Assembly (NCBI GenBank): GCA_012839805.1
Contig: DUMU01000008.1
Location: 1 to 64,000 of the forward strand
DNA: 64,000 nucleotides
Direction: 5' to 3'
Origin: Bacillota bacterium
Lineage (GTDB): Bacteria > Bacillota > Limnochordia > Limnochordales > DUMU01
The position numbers and the translations under genes were made by a program. Below the pieces are notes generated by a model. The model worked only from the letters and a program-made list of their open reading frames with translations, did not search any database and was not told where the DNA came from. This document shows positions 1-8,410 of this stretch, piece by piece. Position 1 is the first letter of the stretch, and each line of letters begins with the position of its first letter.

Positions 1-4
1 AGTG

Positions 5-40
5 CCCGCGGGGTGACAGAGCCAGCCGTCACCCCGCGGG
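5..40 (-). terminator. Hairpin 3' of nrdJ, likely terminator
   Basis: A perfect 13-bp inverted repeat (arms 5-17 and 28-40, loop 18-27) begins 28 bases beyond the nrdJ stop codon on the minus strand. The following T-run, if any, would lie outside the window, so intrinsic termination is inferred from position and stem strength only. Confidence 0.6.
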
Positions 41-67
41 ACTAAAGTCTTAGCGCAAAAAGCCTTC

Positions 68-2737
68 TTAGCATTCACTGAAGCCGCAACTCATGCACTT
101 CAGGCAGCCCTCGACGTGAACCAGGCTGAATTGGCCGCATTCCGGGCAGAGTGCTCCCGCGAGCGGGCGCGCCGCCACCCCGGAGGTCGCCGGCGGCACA
201 GACGGCTCGCGCGAGGGAGCCGTTTCGAGTAGAGGAAGTTGCTCGAGCTGGGCTTTGAGCTCTACGCCGGGCTCCTTCGCCGCCGACTCGCGCCGGCGCG
301 CGAGCGTTTCGTGCAGGAACCGCCCGATGGCATCGGGAACGGACCGTACGCGCCTGGCACCAAAGCCGACGGAACGGCTCCCGCCAATCCCGAGGAGCTG
401 GTCTGCCACCTCTTCGGGAGCAACTCCGCAGCGCAAGGCCAGGGAGACCAAACGGGCCACCGCTTCGGTGAAGGCGGCCACGTCGCTTCCCGCCTTGCCG
501 ATCTGGGCGAAGAGTTCTACGGGATGATCTCCCAAGCTGTTGAGGGTGAGAAAAAGCTTCCCCAAAGGCGTCATCATCACTTCCGTGAAGCCGCTCAGGC
601 GTGCCGGGCGCTCGATGGGACGGATGTGACCCCAGTAACCGTTGATGTGCGGGTGTTCTTCTTCAGGTGAACCGGTTTCCTCCCCGTTTTTCCCGGCGCC
701 GGGGGTTTCGGCTTCGGTAGTCTTCGGTTCCGTTTTACCAGCGGTGAGAACCTGGTCGGACCGGCTCCCATCCCGGTATACGGTTACTCCTTTGCACCCC
801 AGTTTGTAAGCAAGCCGGTATACTTCTGCGACATACTCGGGACTTGCGTCGTGAGGGAAATTACACGTCTTGGAGACCGCATTGTCGGTATACTTCTGAA
901 AGGCAGCCTGCATCCGCACGTGCCACTCGGGAGTGACCTGGTGGGCGGTGACGAATACGGCCCGAACCGTCTCGGGAATAACTTCGAGGCCGGCTAAGTT
1001 GCCCCGCTCGGCTACCTGCTCCATGATCTCAGGGGAGGCGAAACCGGCTCGTTCGGCAACCCGTTCAAAGATGGGGTTGACGTCGAGCATGATCGCGCCG
1101 GCTTGCCGGCGGGTGAACGCGATGCTAAAAAGGGGTTCGATCCCGGAAGAAGCACCGGCAATCAAGCTAATGGTACCCGTGGGAGCGATGGTCGTGGTGG
1201 TGGCGTTGCGCACTTTGGGCATTCCGGGGCGGTCGTATATCGATCCCGGGAAGTTGGGAAAAACACCCCGCTTTTTGGCCAATTCCGTCGAAGCGTGGCG
1301 GGCCGTTTCCCGGATGAAGCCCATCACTTTCTCCGCGAGGCCGGTGGCGAGCTCGGAATCGTATGGTATGCCAAGATAAAGGAGCATGTCCGCCCAACCC
1401 ATCACACCCAGGCCGATTTTGCGGTTGGACTTGTGCATGCGTTCGATTTCCGGCAAGGGATAGCGGCTCGCATCGATGAGGTTGTCAAGGAAGTGAACCG
1501 CGAGGGACACGGCCTCTTCCAACCGCTCCCAATCGATACGGCTCCGGATCTGGTCGATCTCGGCCGGCAGCCCGGTTTCGAGCCAGGGAGCGGGATCTTC
1601 TTCGCTACCCAGGACGAAATGCCCCAGGTTGATGGAGCCGAGGTCACAGGCTTCGTAGGGCAGGAGAGGCTGTTCACCGCAGGGGTTGGTGCTCTCGTAA
1701 AGGCCGATGTGGGGAGTCGGGTTATCCGCATTCATGCGATCGAGGAAGAGGATGCCGGGCTCGCCATTCTTCCAGGCTTGGTAGACGATCTTATCGAACA
1801 CTTCCCGGGCGTTGAGCCAGGCTGTCACTTCACCATTGCGAGGGTTGATGAGCGGATACTCTTCACCCTTCTCCACTGCCTCCATGAATTTCTCGTCTAC
1901 CGCTACCGAGATGTTGAAATTGGTGATCTCGCGGGGATCGTCCTTACAAGTGATGAACTCGAGAATATCCGGGTGGTTTACCGCGAGAATGCCCATGTTT
2001 GCCCCGCGCCGGGTGCCTCCCTGCTTGACCGCTTCGGTGGCGGCGTTGAAGACGCGCAGGAATGAGATGGGTCCACTGGCTACCCCACCGGTGGTCCGGA
2101 CGACATCGTTTTTCGGCCGCAGCCGGCTGAAGGAAAAGCCGGTCCCCCCACCCGACTGGTGAATGAGGGCGGCGTGCTTAATCGAATCGAAAATACTGAC
2201 GAGTGAATCCTCTACCGGCAGTACGAAACAGGCGGACAGCTGCTGGAGATCACGCCCGGCGTTCATCAGGCAAGGGGAATTGGGAAGGAAGTCCGTCGAA
2301 GCCATCAATTCATAAAAATCCTCTTCCAAGGAGTAGATGGCCTCTCTCTCCCGGACCAGTAGGCCGAGGAGACTCGAAAAATCGACATCAATCGCACCTT
2401 GCGCCGCGAAGTACCGGTATCCCACAAAAAGAGCCTCGAGATCGGCGTCGGTCCAGTGATCTTTGACCTCCTGGTAGCGGTCGGATGCCCGCGCCGCTTC
2501 CAGCTCGCTCTGCCAGCGAGGGGAGGTGAAGTCGCCGGGGGGAGCCTCGGCAGCCTCGCGCCGGAAAACCGACGGATGGTAGAGGATATCCATCAAGGCA
2601 AGGTTTCGGGCCACCCGCCGGAACATTTCCTCGGGGGTTTCTACTACCTCTCCTTGGAGGTTTTTCTTCAAATATCTTTTCTGAAGAACCAAGAGCGCGT
2701 TAGGAGACAGTTCAGCCGGACGAAAAGTGTTACTCAC
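68..2737 (-). CDS. nrdJ: Adenosylcobalamin-dependent (class II) ribonucleotide reductase NrdJ
   Basis: Reduces ribonucleotides to deoxyribonucleotides with a B12-generated thiyl radical, without oxygen. The product is about 889 residues. It has the NPCGEQ active-site motif (Cys near residue 353), the PCLMNAG and LSACFVLP segments typical of the large subunit, a TSCPD-like region after about residue 700, and a cysteine-rich C-terminal tail (CPECG, then CMSCG and a terminal Cys) for zinc binding or re-reduction. The open frame extends upstream to 2872, but a GTG at 2737 has GGAGGG seven bases before it and fits family N-termini; a GTG at 2740 is the alternative. It overlaps the end of nrdR by 8 bases, so the two are co-transcribed and probably co-regulated by NrdR. 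Confidence 0.95.
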   Translation of the reverse strand: MSNTFRPAELSPNALLVLQKRYLKKNLQGEVVETPEEMFRRVARNLALMDILYHPSVFRREAAEAPPGDFTSPRWQSELEAARASDRYQEVKDHWTDADLEALFVGYRYFAAQGAIDVDFSSLLGLLVREREAIYSLEEDFYELMASTDFLPNSPCLMNAGRDLQQLSACFVLPVEDSLVSIFDSIKHAALIHQSGGGTGFSFSRLRPKNDVVRTTGGVASGPISFLRVFNAATEAVKQGGTRRGANMGILAVNHPDILEFITCKDDPREITNFNISVAVDEKFMEAVEKGEEYPLINPRNGEVTAWLNAREVFDKIVYQAWKNGEPGILFLDRMNADNPTPHIGLYESTNPCGEQPLLPYEACDLGSINLGHFVLGSEEDPAPWLETGLPAEIDQIRSRIDWERLEEAVSLAVHFLDNLIDASRYPLPEIERMHKSNRKIGLGVMGWADMLLYLGIPYDSELATGLAEKVMGFIRETARHASTELAKKRGVFPNFPGSIYDRPGMPKVRNATTTTIAPTGTISLIAGASSGIEPLFSIAFTRRQAGAIMLDVNPIFERVAERAGFASPEIMEQVAERGNLAGLEVIPETVRAVFVTAHQVTPEWHVRMQAAFQKYTDNAVSKTCNFPHDASPEYVAEVYRLAYKLGCKGVTVYRDGSRSDQVLTAGKTEPKTTEAETPGAGKNGEETGSPEEEHPHINGYWGHIRPIERPARLSGFTEVMMTPLGKLFLTLNSLGDHPVELFAQIGKAGSDVAAFTEAVARLVSLALRCGVAPEEVADQLLGIGGSRSVGFGARRVRSVPDAIGRFLHETLARRRESAAKEPGVELKAQLEQLPLLETAPSREPSVPPATSGVAARPLAGALCPECGQFSLVHVEGCLKCMSCGFSEC

Positions 2738-3194
2738 CACGGTTCCCTCCCAAAATACGGTCCAGTTCTTCCCTGAAGCGCTGCACATCCCCAAATTGCC
2801 GGTAGACCGAAGCAAAGCGTACGTAGGCGACGTCATCCAAAGTGCGCAGCTTTTCCATGACCAGCTCCCCAATGTCCTGGCTACTCACTTCTCGTTCGCC
2901 CCGGCGTTCCAGTTCCCGTTCCACGTCCGTCACCAGGGTCTCCAGCGCGGCCAGCGATACCGGACGCTTGGTGCAGGCAAGTAGTAACCCGCGCAAGACT
3001 TTCTGGCGGTCGAAGGGCTCGCGACGCCCGTCCCGCTTCACAACCACGATGGGCGTCACTTCCACCCTCTCGTAAGTAGTGAACCGCTCGCCGCACTGCA
3101 GGCATTCGCGCCGGCGCCGGATGGCCTGTCCTTCGTCGGTAGCCCGGCTGTCCAGGACACGGGTATCCGGGTGAGAGCAAAAGGGACAGCGCAC
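2730..3194 (-). CDS. nrdR: Transcriptional repressor NrdR
   Basis: Zinc-ribbon plus ATP-cone repressor of ribonucleotide reductase genes that senses ATP/dATP. Four cysteines (residues 3, 6, 31, 34) form the ribbon, followed by the basic [17 protein letters not shown] stretch and an ATP-cone to about residue 140. From the GTG at 3194 the protein has 154 residues, the usual family length. The frame can also start at an ATG at 3230, but family members start just before the RCPFC motif and GGAGGG lies upstream of the GTG. It lies directly upstream of and overlaps nrdJ, its expected target. Confidence 0.93.
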   Translation of the reverse strand: MRCPFCSHPDTRVLDSRATDEGQAIRRRRECLQCGERFTTYERVEVTPIVVVKRDGRREPFDRQKVLRGLLLACTKRPVSLAALETLVTDVERELERRGEREVSSQDIGELVMEKLRTLDDVAYVRFASVYRQFGDVQRFREELDRILGGNRGE

Positions 3195-3263
3195 TCTGAT
3201 CCGATCCCTCCGGCTAACAGGGATTGCCATACAAGCCCTAGGGGTAAATCCACCTGTATACTA

Positions 3264-3273
3264 CAACATGTTG
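3264..3273. promoter_or_regulatory. 10-bp palindrome upstream of nrdR (possible operator)
   Basis: CAACATGTTG is a perfect palindrome in the AT-richer leader 70 bases before the nrdR start. NrdR boxes are A/T-rich palindromes in this position, but the match to the published box is poor and no second box is obvious, so this is only a candidate. Confidence 0.2.
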
Positions 3274-3311
3274 GAGGGGAATCCTGCTGCCGCCGCGCGG
3301 CGGGGAAAGAT

Positions 3312-3339
3312 TTTTCTCGTAGACCTTTTCTCGTAGACC
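3312..3339. repeat. Perfect tandem duplication of a 14-bp unit
   Basis: TTTTCTCGTAGACC is present twice, head to tail (3312-3325 and 3326-3339), in the 240-base gap between nrdR and the Fur-family gene. The rest of the gap shows no coding potential that can be supported. Confidence 0.8.
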
Positions 3340-3472
3340 AGGCCCCTCCTGGATCCCGGCCATAGCTCACTCAGTGGGCAGCCCACGGGCGCGAACGGAC
3401 GGGGCTCGCACCCTGAGAACAGGGCGGGGATAGCCTTGCGACCCCCGGGGCAGGCACCGGAGGACTTCCTGG

Positions 3473-3931
3473 CTACTTATCGTTCTGGAGGCTACCGGTT
3501 TCGGTTCCGTCTTGGCCCTCGGTCTTGGCACACTCGCCACAAAGGCCGTAAAACTCCAGGCGGTGACCGAGTACCTTCCAACCGGTGGCGTTGCCCGCCC
3601 TGGCGGTCAGGTCATGGTCCACCGGTATTTCGAAGAGGTCGAAGAGACGCCCGCACCGCTGGCAGTAGAAGTGGTAGTGGGGCTCGGGATTCCCGTCGAA
3701 CCGGCTGAACGTACTGCCGAAGTTGAGCTCCTGTACCTCGCCGTTTTCGGCGAGCGTCTTTAGATTGCGGTAAATGGTGCCTAAACTGATGTTGGGAAGC
3801 CGGTCGCGGACCTTCTGGTAGATCCAATCCGCCGTCGGGTGTGAATTGGTCCCCCGCAGCACCTCGAGGATTACTCGGCGCTGGCGGGTACTGCGGATGA
3901 AACCCCGCGGCTTTTTCTCCTGCTCAACCAT
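3473..3931 (-). CDS. Fur-family metalloregulator, PerR-like
   Basis: Metal-dependent DNA-binding repressor of 152 residues. It has an N-terminal winged helix (about 10-75, with the family HPTAD and ISLGTIYRNL segments) and a metal-binding dimer domain with HYH (85-87), CQRC (90-93) and CGEC (131-134) forming the structural zinc site. The tail and the HYHFYC..CG pattern resemble PerR more than Fur, but the aspartate that precedes HYH in PerR is not in place here, so peroxide sensing is not assured. The ATG at 3931 is preferred over the one at 3937 because AGGAG sits seven bases before it. No neighbour identifies the regulon. Confidence 0.85.
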   Translation of the reverse strand: MVEQEKKPRGFIRSTRQRRVILEVLRGTNSHPTADWIYQKVRDRLPNISLGTIYRNLKTLAENGEVQELNFGSTFSRFDGNPEPHYHFYCQRCGRLFDLFEIPVDHDLTARAGNATGWKVLGHRLEFYGLCGECAKTEGQDGTETGSLQNDK

Positions 3932-3961
3932 GCTCATGCTCCTATCTCATCTGCGGCTGCC

Positions 3962-3989
3962 GGTAATCATTTTCGCTCTTGATAATAAC
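3962..3989. promoter_or_regulatory. AT-rich paired half-sites upstream of the Fur-family gene
   Basis: Two AT-rich blocks in roughly inverted orientation (GGTAATCATTTT and TTGATAATAAC) stand out in a GC-rich context 31-58 bases before the regulator start. They resemble Fur/PerR half-sites imperfectly; autoregulation is an inference. Confidence 0.3.
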
Positions 3990-4050
3990 GCCGGCCCGGG
4001 ACGCGTGCAACGGTAGCGGCGGTAACGCTTACCCAGGACGCGTGTAGCCG

Positions 4051-4080
4051 TTGCGGCAGTACGGCAAGCCGTGGTATACT
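4051..4080 (+). promoter_or_regulatory. SigA-type promoter for tRNA-Leu
   Basis: TTGCGG at 4051-4056 and TATACT at 4075-4080 are separated by 18 bases, 12 bases before the tRNA 5' end. Confidence 0.75.
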
Positions 4081-4092
4081 TTCTCCGTCCCT

Positions 4093-4180
4093 GCCGGAGT
4101 GGCGGAATCGGCAGACGCGGCGCACTCAAAATGCGTTGGGGTAGCCCCCCGTGAGGGTTCGAGTCCCTCCTCCGGCACCA
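4093..4180 (+). tRNA. tRNA-Leu (anticodon CAA)
   Basis: Type II tRNA with a long variable arm. The acceptor stem GCCGGAG pairs with CTCCGGC, followed by A73 and an encoded CCA (4178-4180). The anticodon loop CTCAAAA gives CAA, which reads UUG. The GGTTCGAGTCC T-arm is canonical. Confidence 0.97.
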
Positions 4181-4186
4181 CTGCCT

Positions 4187-4222
4187 CCTCCTGCCTCTTG
4201 CAGGAGGCCCCATCTTTGTTTT
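4187..4222 (+). terminator. Intrinsic terminator after tRNA-Leu
   Basis: An 8-bp stem (CCTCCTGC at 4187-4194, GCAGGAGG at 4200-4207) with a 5-base loop is followed by the T-rich stretch CTTTGTTTT. Confidence 0.8.
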
Positions 4223-4532
4223 AGAGGAACCTCACCCATATCCGCGTGCCGTCGTTGGTACTGATATCAGCGAACGTCCAGGAGCCGTGGGCGCGCAGCT
4301 CGTGGATGAAACGGCGCACTTCCCCCAGCAGGTGGGACACGACCGGACGTCCGGGGAAATGCCGCGCGAGTTCTTTTTCTACCGTGGTCCGGAGCCGGGG
4401 CGATAATCAAAACGCCAGGCGAACGAGGTTGGCAGCACTTTCCAAAGCGTCCTCCACCACGAAAAGGGGCAATACGAGCGGGGGTAGGCGGCGCGGGCGC
4501 GGGTGGGAATCACCCCTTTTGACATAGATCAA
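4221..4532 (-). pseudogene. Small hypothetical gene interrupted by an in-frame TGA
   Basis: One reading frame of about 104 codons runs from a TTG at 4532 to a TAA at 4221-4223, broken only by TGA at 4407-4409. The first part (42 codons) contains a proline/hydrophobic segment, PLVLPLFVVEDALESAANL. The part after the TGA has about 61 codons, with a helical, charged stretch and a C-terminal WTFADISTNDGTRIWV segment. Codon third positions are strongly G/C on both sides, as in real genes here, and no good start codon follows the TGA. The family is not recognised. It is most simply a recent nonsense mutation or a sequencing error; selenocysteine is unlikely. The weak start and absent Shine-Dalgarno leave the N-terminus uncertain. 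Confidence 0.5.
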
Positions 4533-4597
4533 CAGAAAGAGACTGGGGCGCCGTTGCCCCGGCAAGAACCAGCGGTGCCCCGCCATGCGACCACTTC

Positions 4598-5695
4598 CTA
4601 CTGTTCGCGTTGTTTCTGGCGAGCCCAATACCGCCAGAGCTCGTCTTCTTCCCGTACCGGCCAGGGTCGCGCGATGCCCTCCTCGTCGATGAGCAGGCCC
4701 TGGCCCGCTGCCAGGCCCTCTTCCTCCGGGGCGAGGAGGTCGCCGATGACCGTGGCCTCGATCCCGGCGGCTCGGAGCTCTGCCACCAGGCGATGAGGGG
4801 CAGGATGGGCGATGAGGAGAGCTCCGGAAGAGACAAGGCCGAGCGGATCGAGGCCGAGAGCCGAGGTAATGATGCGAGTGGCCGGACGCACGGGCAATCG
4901 TTCTGCGTAAACGCGAAAGGCGAGGTGGCTGGCGGCCGCCAGCTCGCGCACGGCCACATAGAGCCCGCCTTCAGTGATGTCGTGCAGGGCGGTTGCCCCG
5001 GCGCCCGCCGCCACCAAGCCGTCTTTGACCACGCTGATCTCCTGCCAGTACCCGGCGGCCTCGCTTTGCCAATCACCTGCCCCGCCAGTTGCTGCTTCCC
5101 CGGGCGCGGGCGCGCCCAGCCTCCGTTCGAGTTCCTCGCGCGCCTCCACGGCCAGGATCGCCGTTCCCTCCAGCCCGATCCCTTTGGTCACCACCAGCTG
5201 ATCACCGGCCTGCGCTCCGGCCGAGGTGACCAGCCGGCCCGCCGGCCCCACCTTGCCCAGGGCCGTGCCGATGAATACGGGCTCGCGAACCCTTTCCGTC
5301 ACCTCGGTGTGCCCGCCGCTAATCTCCACCCCAATCGTGGCTGCGGCGGCATCGAGGCGGGAGATCAACTGCCGGAGCCATTCCTCGGTGGTCCCTTCCG
5401 GGAGCAGGAGGACTACCTGCAAAGCAACGGGTTCGGCTCCCATCGCTCCCAGATCGTTGCAGCACACGTGAACTCCCAGCCATCCCAGGTCCGTGGTGGC
5501 GCCCGTGATCGGGTCGCTGCTGACCACCACGAACTCGTCACCGAACCGTATCACGGCCGCATCCTCACCGGGGGCGGGCCGGACCACCACCTCCTCCCGG
5601 CGGCGGGCGAGTTGCCCGAGGACGGTCCGGGCCAGCCGGTCGGCTGGGAGCTTGCCGGGGGGGAGTCTCCTTTCAGTACTCACCATCTTCACCAC
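4598..5695 (-). CDS. AIR synthase-related protein, HypE/PurM/ThiL superfamily
   Basis: ATP-binding enzyme of the PurM fold, 365 residues. The N-terminal half holds the glycine-rich region PAPGEDAAVI, the SSDP(I)TGA motif and NDLGAMGA; ISGGHTEV lies at about residues 125-132. The C-terminal half has TEGGLYVAVREL and GLVSSGALL. This is the pattern of hydrogenase maturation factor HypE, but the protein lacks HypE's C-terminal Pro-Arg-Ile/Val-Cys tail, which carries the thiocarbamoylated cysteine; it ends in RQKQREQ. No other hyp genes are in the window. A phosphotransfer or ATP-dependent role outside hydrogenase maturation is therefore more likely, but the substrate is unknown. Confidence 0.8.
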   Translation of the reverse strand: MVKMVSTERRLPPGKLPADRLARTVLGQLARRREEVVVRPAPGEDAAVIRFGDEFVVVSSDPITGATTDLGWLGVHVCCNDLGAMGAEPVALQVVLLLPEGTTEEWLRQLISRLDAAAATIGVEISGGHTEVTERVREPVFIGTALGKVGPAGRLVTSAGAQAGDQLVVTKGIGLEGTAILAVEAREELERRLGAPAPGEAATGGAGDWQSEAAGYWQEISVVKDGLVAAGAGATALHDITEGGLYVAVRELAAASHLAFRVYAERLPVRPATRIITSALGLDPLGLVSSGALLIAHPAPHRLVAELRAAGIEATVIGDLLAPEEEGLAAGQGLLIDEEGIARPWPVREEDELWRYWARQKQREQ

Positions 5696-5739
5696 TTCGC
5701 CCTTTAGTCCAACCTCGGTCTGCCCGGGGCGCGACTTTT

Positions 5740-6861
5740 CTAGGCCGCCAGTACCTCGGCGAGCGGAGTGTATTCCAACCCGTGCGCGGCCGCTACCGCC
5801 GGGTGAACCACCTTCCCCGCCATTACGTTCACCGCCTTTTGCAGCGGCTCGCTTTCGGCCAGGGCCGCGCGGAGTCCCCGCTGGGCGATACGTATTACCC
5901 AGGGAAGCGTGGCGTTGGTCAAAGCATAGGTCGAAGTACGGGGAACCGCTCCCGGCATATTGGATACTGCGTAGTGGACGACACCGTGCTTTACGTACAC
6001 CGGGTCGGTGTGCGTGGTGGCATGATCCACGGTCTCGATGCAGCCGCCCTGGTCGACGGCAACATCCACGATCACCGCCCCCGGCTTCATGTTCCGGACC
6101 ATGTCCTCCGTCACAAGTCGTGGCGCCTTTGCTCCGGCGATCAACACGGCGCCGACCAGAAGATCGGCGTAAGCCACCGAACGCTGGATATTGTACCGGT
6201 TGGACATCAGGGTAAAGACGTTGCCATGCAAGATCTCATCCAGGTAACGCAGCCGGACCGGGTTGGCGTCGATAATGGTCACGTGGGCTCCCATTCCGAT
6301 CGCCACTCGAGCGGCGTTCAGCCCGACCGTACCCCCGCCGATGATGACCACCTCGGCGGGAGGGACTCCGGGGACGCCTCCTAGCAGCACCCCGCGTCCA
6401 CCGTATGGCTGTTCCAGGAATTGCGCTCCCACCTGAACTGCCATGCGCCCGGCGACCTCGCTCATGGGCACGAGAAGCGGGAGCGATCCGTCAGCCAGCT
6501 GGAGCGTCTCGTAAGCCAGCGCGGTGACCCGTCGTTCTCGCAAAGCCTCGGTCAACGTCCGGGAGGCGGCGAGGTGCAAATAGGTGAAGAGGATCTGCCC
6601 TTCGCGGAGCTTCGGGTACTCCTCAGGTAATGGCTCTTTCACCTTCAAAACCAGCTCGGCCTCGGCATACACCGTCGCGGCGTCCGGTACGAGGGTTGCC
6701 CCCGCTGCGGCATACTCCGAATCAGTAAGGCCGCTGCCTACCCCGGCCCCCTTTTGAACCAGCACCCGGTTCCCGGCGCGGGTGAGCTCCTCTACTCCCG
6801 CTGGAGTAATGGCCACTCGCTTCTCCGCCTCTTTAATCTCCGTGGGCACCCCGATGACCAT
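5740..6861 (-). CDS. ald: Alanine dehydrogenase
   Basis: NAD-dependent interconversion of L-alanine and pyruvate plus ammonia. The 373-residue length is standard. The N-terminal catalytic part has GVPTEIKEAEKRVA and the substrate lysine in KVKEPLPEEY, with a histidine in YLHLAA. The Rossmann domain has GGGTVGLNAARVAIGMGA (about 174-191), followed by VDVAVDQGGCIET with the catalytic aspartate. A purine-rich ribosome site (GGGGGGAAGG) precedes the ATG. It lies downstream of pyk, so pyruvate formed there can be drawn to alanine; in Bacillus this enzyme also matters for sporulation and spore germination. Confidence 0.97.
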   Translation of the reverse strand: MVIGVPTEIKEAEKRVAITPAGVEELTRAGNRVLVQKGAGVGSGLTDSEYAAAGATLVPDAATVYAEAELVLKVKEPLPEEYPKLREGQILFTYLHLAASRTLTEALRERRVTALAYETLQLADGSLPLLVPMSEVAGRMAVQVGAQFLEQPYGGRGVLLGGVPGVPPAEVVIIGGGTVGLNAARVAIGMGAHVTIIDANPVRLRYLDEILHGNVFTLMSNRYNIQRSVAYADLLVGAVLIAGAKAPRLVTEDMVRNMKPGAVIVDVAVDQGGCIETVDHATTHTDPVYVKHGVVHYAVSNMPGAVPRTSTYALTNATLPWVIRIAQRGLRAALAESEPLQKAVNVMAGKVVHPAVAAAHGLEYTPLAEVLAA

Positions 6862-6949
6862 GGTCGCCTTCCCCCCCGGTTATTAACCGTTGATCCCCTG
6901 CGCCAGCATCGCGGGCATACCGTCGACTCGCCGGGAAAGAACTCCCGGT

Positions 6950-8410
6950 CTATCGGCCGTCTTTTCCCACCTGAACTACCTGCAGCAGATTGGTCGAGCC
7001 CGGGACTCCCGTTCGCACGCCGGCAGTGATGGCGATCAGATCTCCGTCCGTCACCAGCCCGGCCGCCCGGGCTGCCCCCACGGCGACGTCCAGCATCCGA
7101 TCGATATTCTCGGCCTTGCTGACGAGGAGAGGATGAACTCCCCAGACCAGGGCGAGCCGCCGGACGATGGCCGGATTGGGAGTCACGGCAATGATCGGGG
7201 CCCGCGGGCGGTACTTGGCTACCATGCGAGCGGTGCTTCCCGACTGCGTAGAGGAGAGAATCGCCGCCGCGTTGAGATCACTGGCCGTCTGGCAGGTGGC
7301 ATAGCTGATGGCTTCGGCAATATCGCGACGGGCGTAGATACGCTTTTTTTCCAGCATCTCTTCGTAGGGCAGCGAGGCTTCGATCCGCTGGCAGATGCGG
7401 GCCATCACTCTCACCGCCTCCACCGGGAAGCGGCCGACCGCGGTCTCCCCGGAGAGCATCACCGCGTCCGTCCCGTCGAAGATGGCGTGGGCCACGTCGG
7501 TCACCTCGGCACGGGTCGGACGGTGATTCTCGACCATGGACTCGAGCATCTGGGTCGCGGTGATCACCGGCTTACCGGCCTCGTTACACTTCTCAATGAT
7601 CATTCTTTGTACCAGGGGTACTTCCTCGAGCGGCGTCTCTACTCCCAGATCGCCCCGGGCCACCATGACCCCGTCCGCCGCGGCTACGATCTCGTCCAGG
7701 CGGCGTACCCCCTCGCCGGACTCGATCTTGGCGATGATGGGTTGATCACCGCCGGCCTCCCGGACGATCTGCCGGATCGCTTCCACGTGGCTGCGACGGC
7801 GCACGAAGGAGGCGGCCACGTAGTCAACGCCTTTTTCCACCCCGAAACGCAAATGCTGCACGTCTTCTTCGGTAGCCGGGGGCAGGTCGATCTCCACTCC
7901 CGGCAGGGAGACGCCCTTTCGGGAACGGAGTTCACCACCTACCTGCACCTGGCAGATCACGTCGTTACCGGCGACTTTCTGCACTTGAAGCTCAATGAGG
8001 CCGTCGTCGATAAAAACCGGCGCTCCCGGCCGCAGATCACGGGCAAGATGCGGATACCCCACCGAGATCCGTTCCCGGGTGCAGGGGACGGGTTCGCTCG
8101 TGAGCACGACGGTATCCCCTGGCTCGACCAGTACGGGCTGTGCGAAGTGGCCGAGCCGGATCTTCGGCCCCTGGATGTCGAGGAGGATGGCCAGATTCTT
8201 GCCGAGCCGCGCCGCTTCGGCCCGGAGGGTGTCGATTCGCCGCCCCTGCTCTTCCAATGTTCCGTGAGAGAAATTAAGGCGAGCCACGTCCATGCCCGCC
8301 GTGATCAGCGCCCGGATCGTCTCCGGGCTTTCACTCGCCGGCCCGATGGTACATACGATCTTGGTTCGTCTCACACTCTTCGCCTGTTTCATGCTGGTGG
8401 TCGGTTCCAC
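6950..8410 (-). CDS. pyk: Pyruvate kinase
   Basis: Transfers phosphate from phosphoenolpyruvate to ADP in the last step of glycolysis. The 486 residues cover the barrel, lid and C-terminal domains. Motifs include VARLNFSHG, AKIESGEG with the active-site lysine, MVARGDLGVE, ATQMLESM and SGETAVGRFP. It lacks the extra PEP-utiliser-like C-terminal domain found in Bacillus pyruvate kinases. The GTG at 8410 has AAGGGG nine bases upstream and is preferred over the ATG at 8392. The start overlaps the 3' end of accA by 80 bases, implying translational coupling. Confidence 0.96.
   Translation of the reverse strand: MEPTTSMKQAKSVRRTKIVCTIGPASESPETIRALITAGMDVARLNFSHGTLEEQGRRIDTLRAEAARLGKNLAILLDIQGPKIRLGHFAQPVLVEPGDTVVLTSEPVPCTRERISVGYPHLARDLRPGAPVFIDDGLIELQVQKVAGNDVICQVQVGGELRSRKGVSLPGVEIDLPPATEEDVQHLRFGVEKGVDYVAASFVRRRSHVEAIRQIVREAGGDQPIIAKIESGEGVRRLDEIVAAADGVMVARGDLGVETPLEEVPLVQRMIIEKCNEAGKPVITATQMLESMVENHRPTRAEVTDVAHAIFDGTDAVMLSGETAVGRFPVEAVRVMARICQRIEASLPYEEMLEKKRIYARRDIAEAISYATCQTASDLNAAAILSSTQSGSTARMVAKYRPRAPIIAVTPNPAIVRRLALVWGVHPLLVSKAENIDRMLDVAVGAARAAGLVTDGDLIAITAGVRTGVPGSTNLLQVVQVGKDGR

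Noticed and set aside
1103-2065. Open frame of 320 codons on the plus strand
   Set aside because: It is antisense to nrdJ; GC-rich genes leave long open shadows, and the translation has no recognisable protein pattern.
3231-3472. Convincing NrdR-box pair
   Set aside because: Only one short palindrome is present and it does not match the 16-bp box well; kept as a low-confidence site.
4407-4409. TGA as a selenocysteine codon
   Set aside because: TGA is used as a normal stop by other genes here, no obvious recoding hairpin was seen after it, and the residue context is not a redox motif.
4610-5707. 365-codon plus-strand open frame
   Set aside because: Antisense shadow of the AIR-synthase-like gene, whose PurM-fold motifs are clear.
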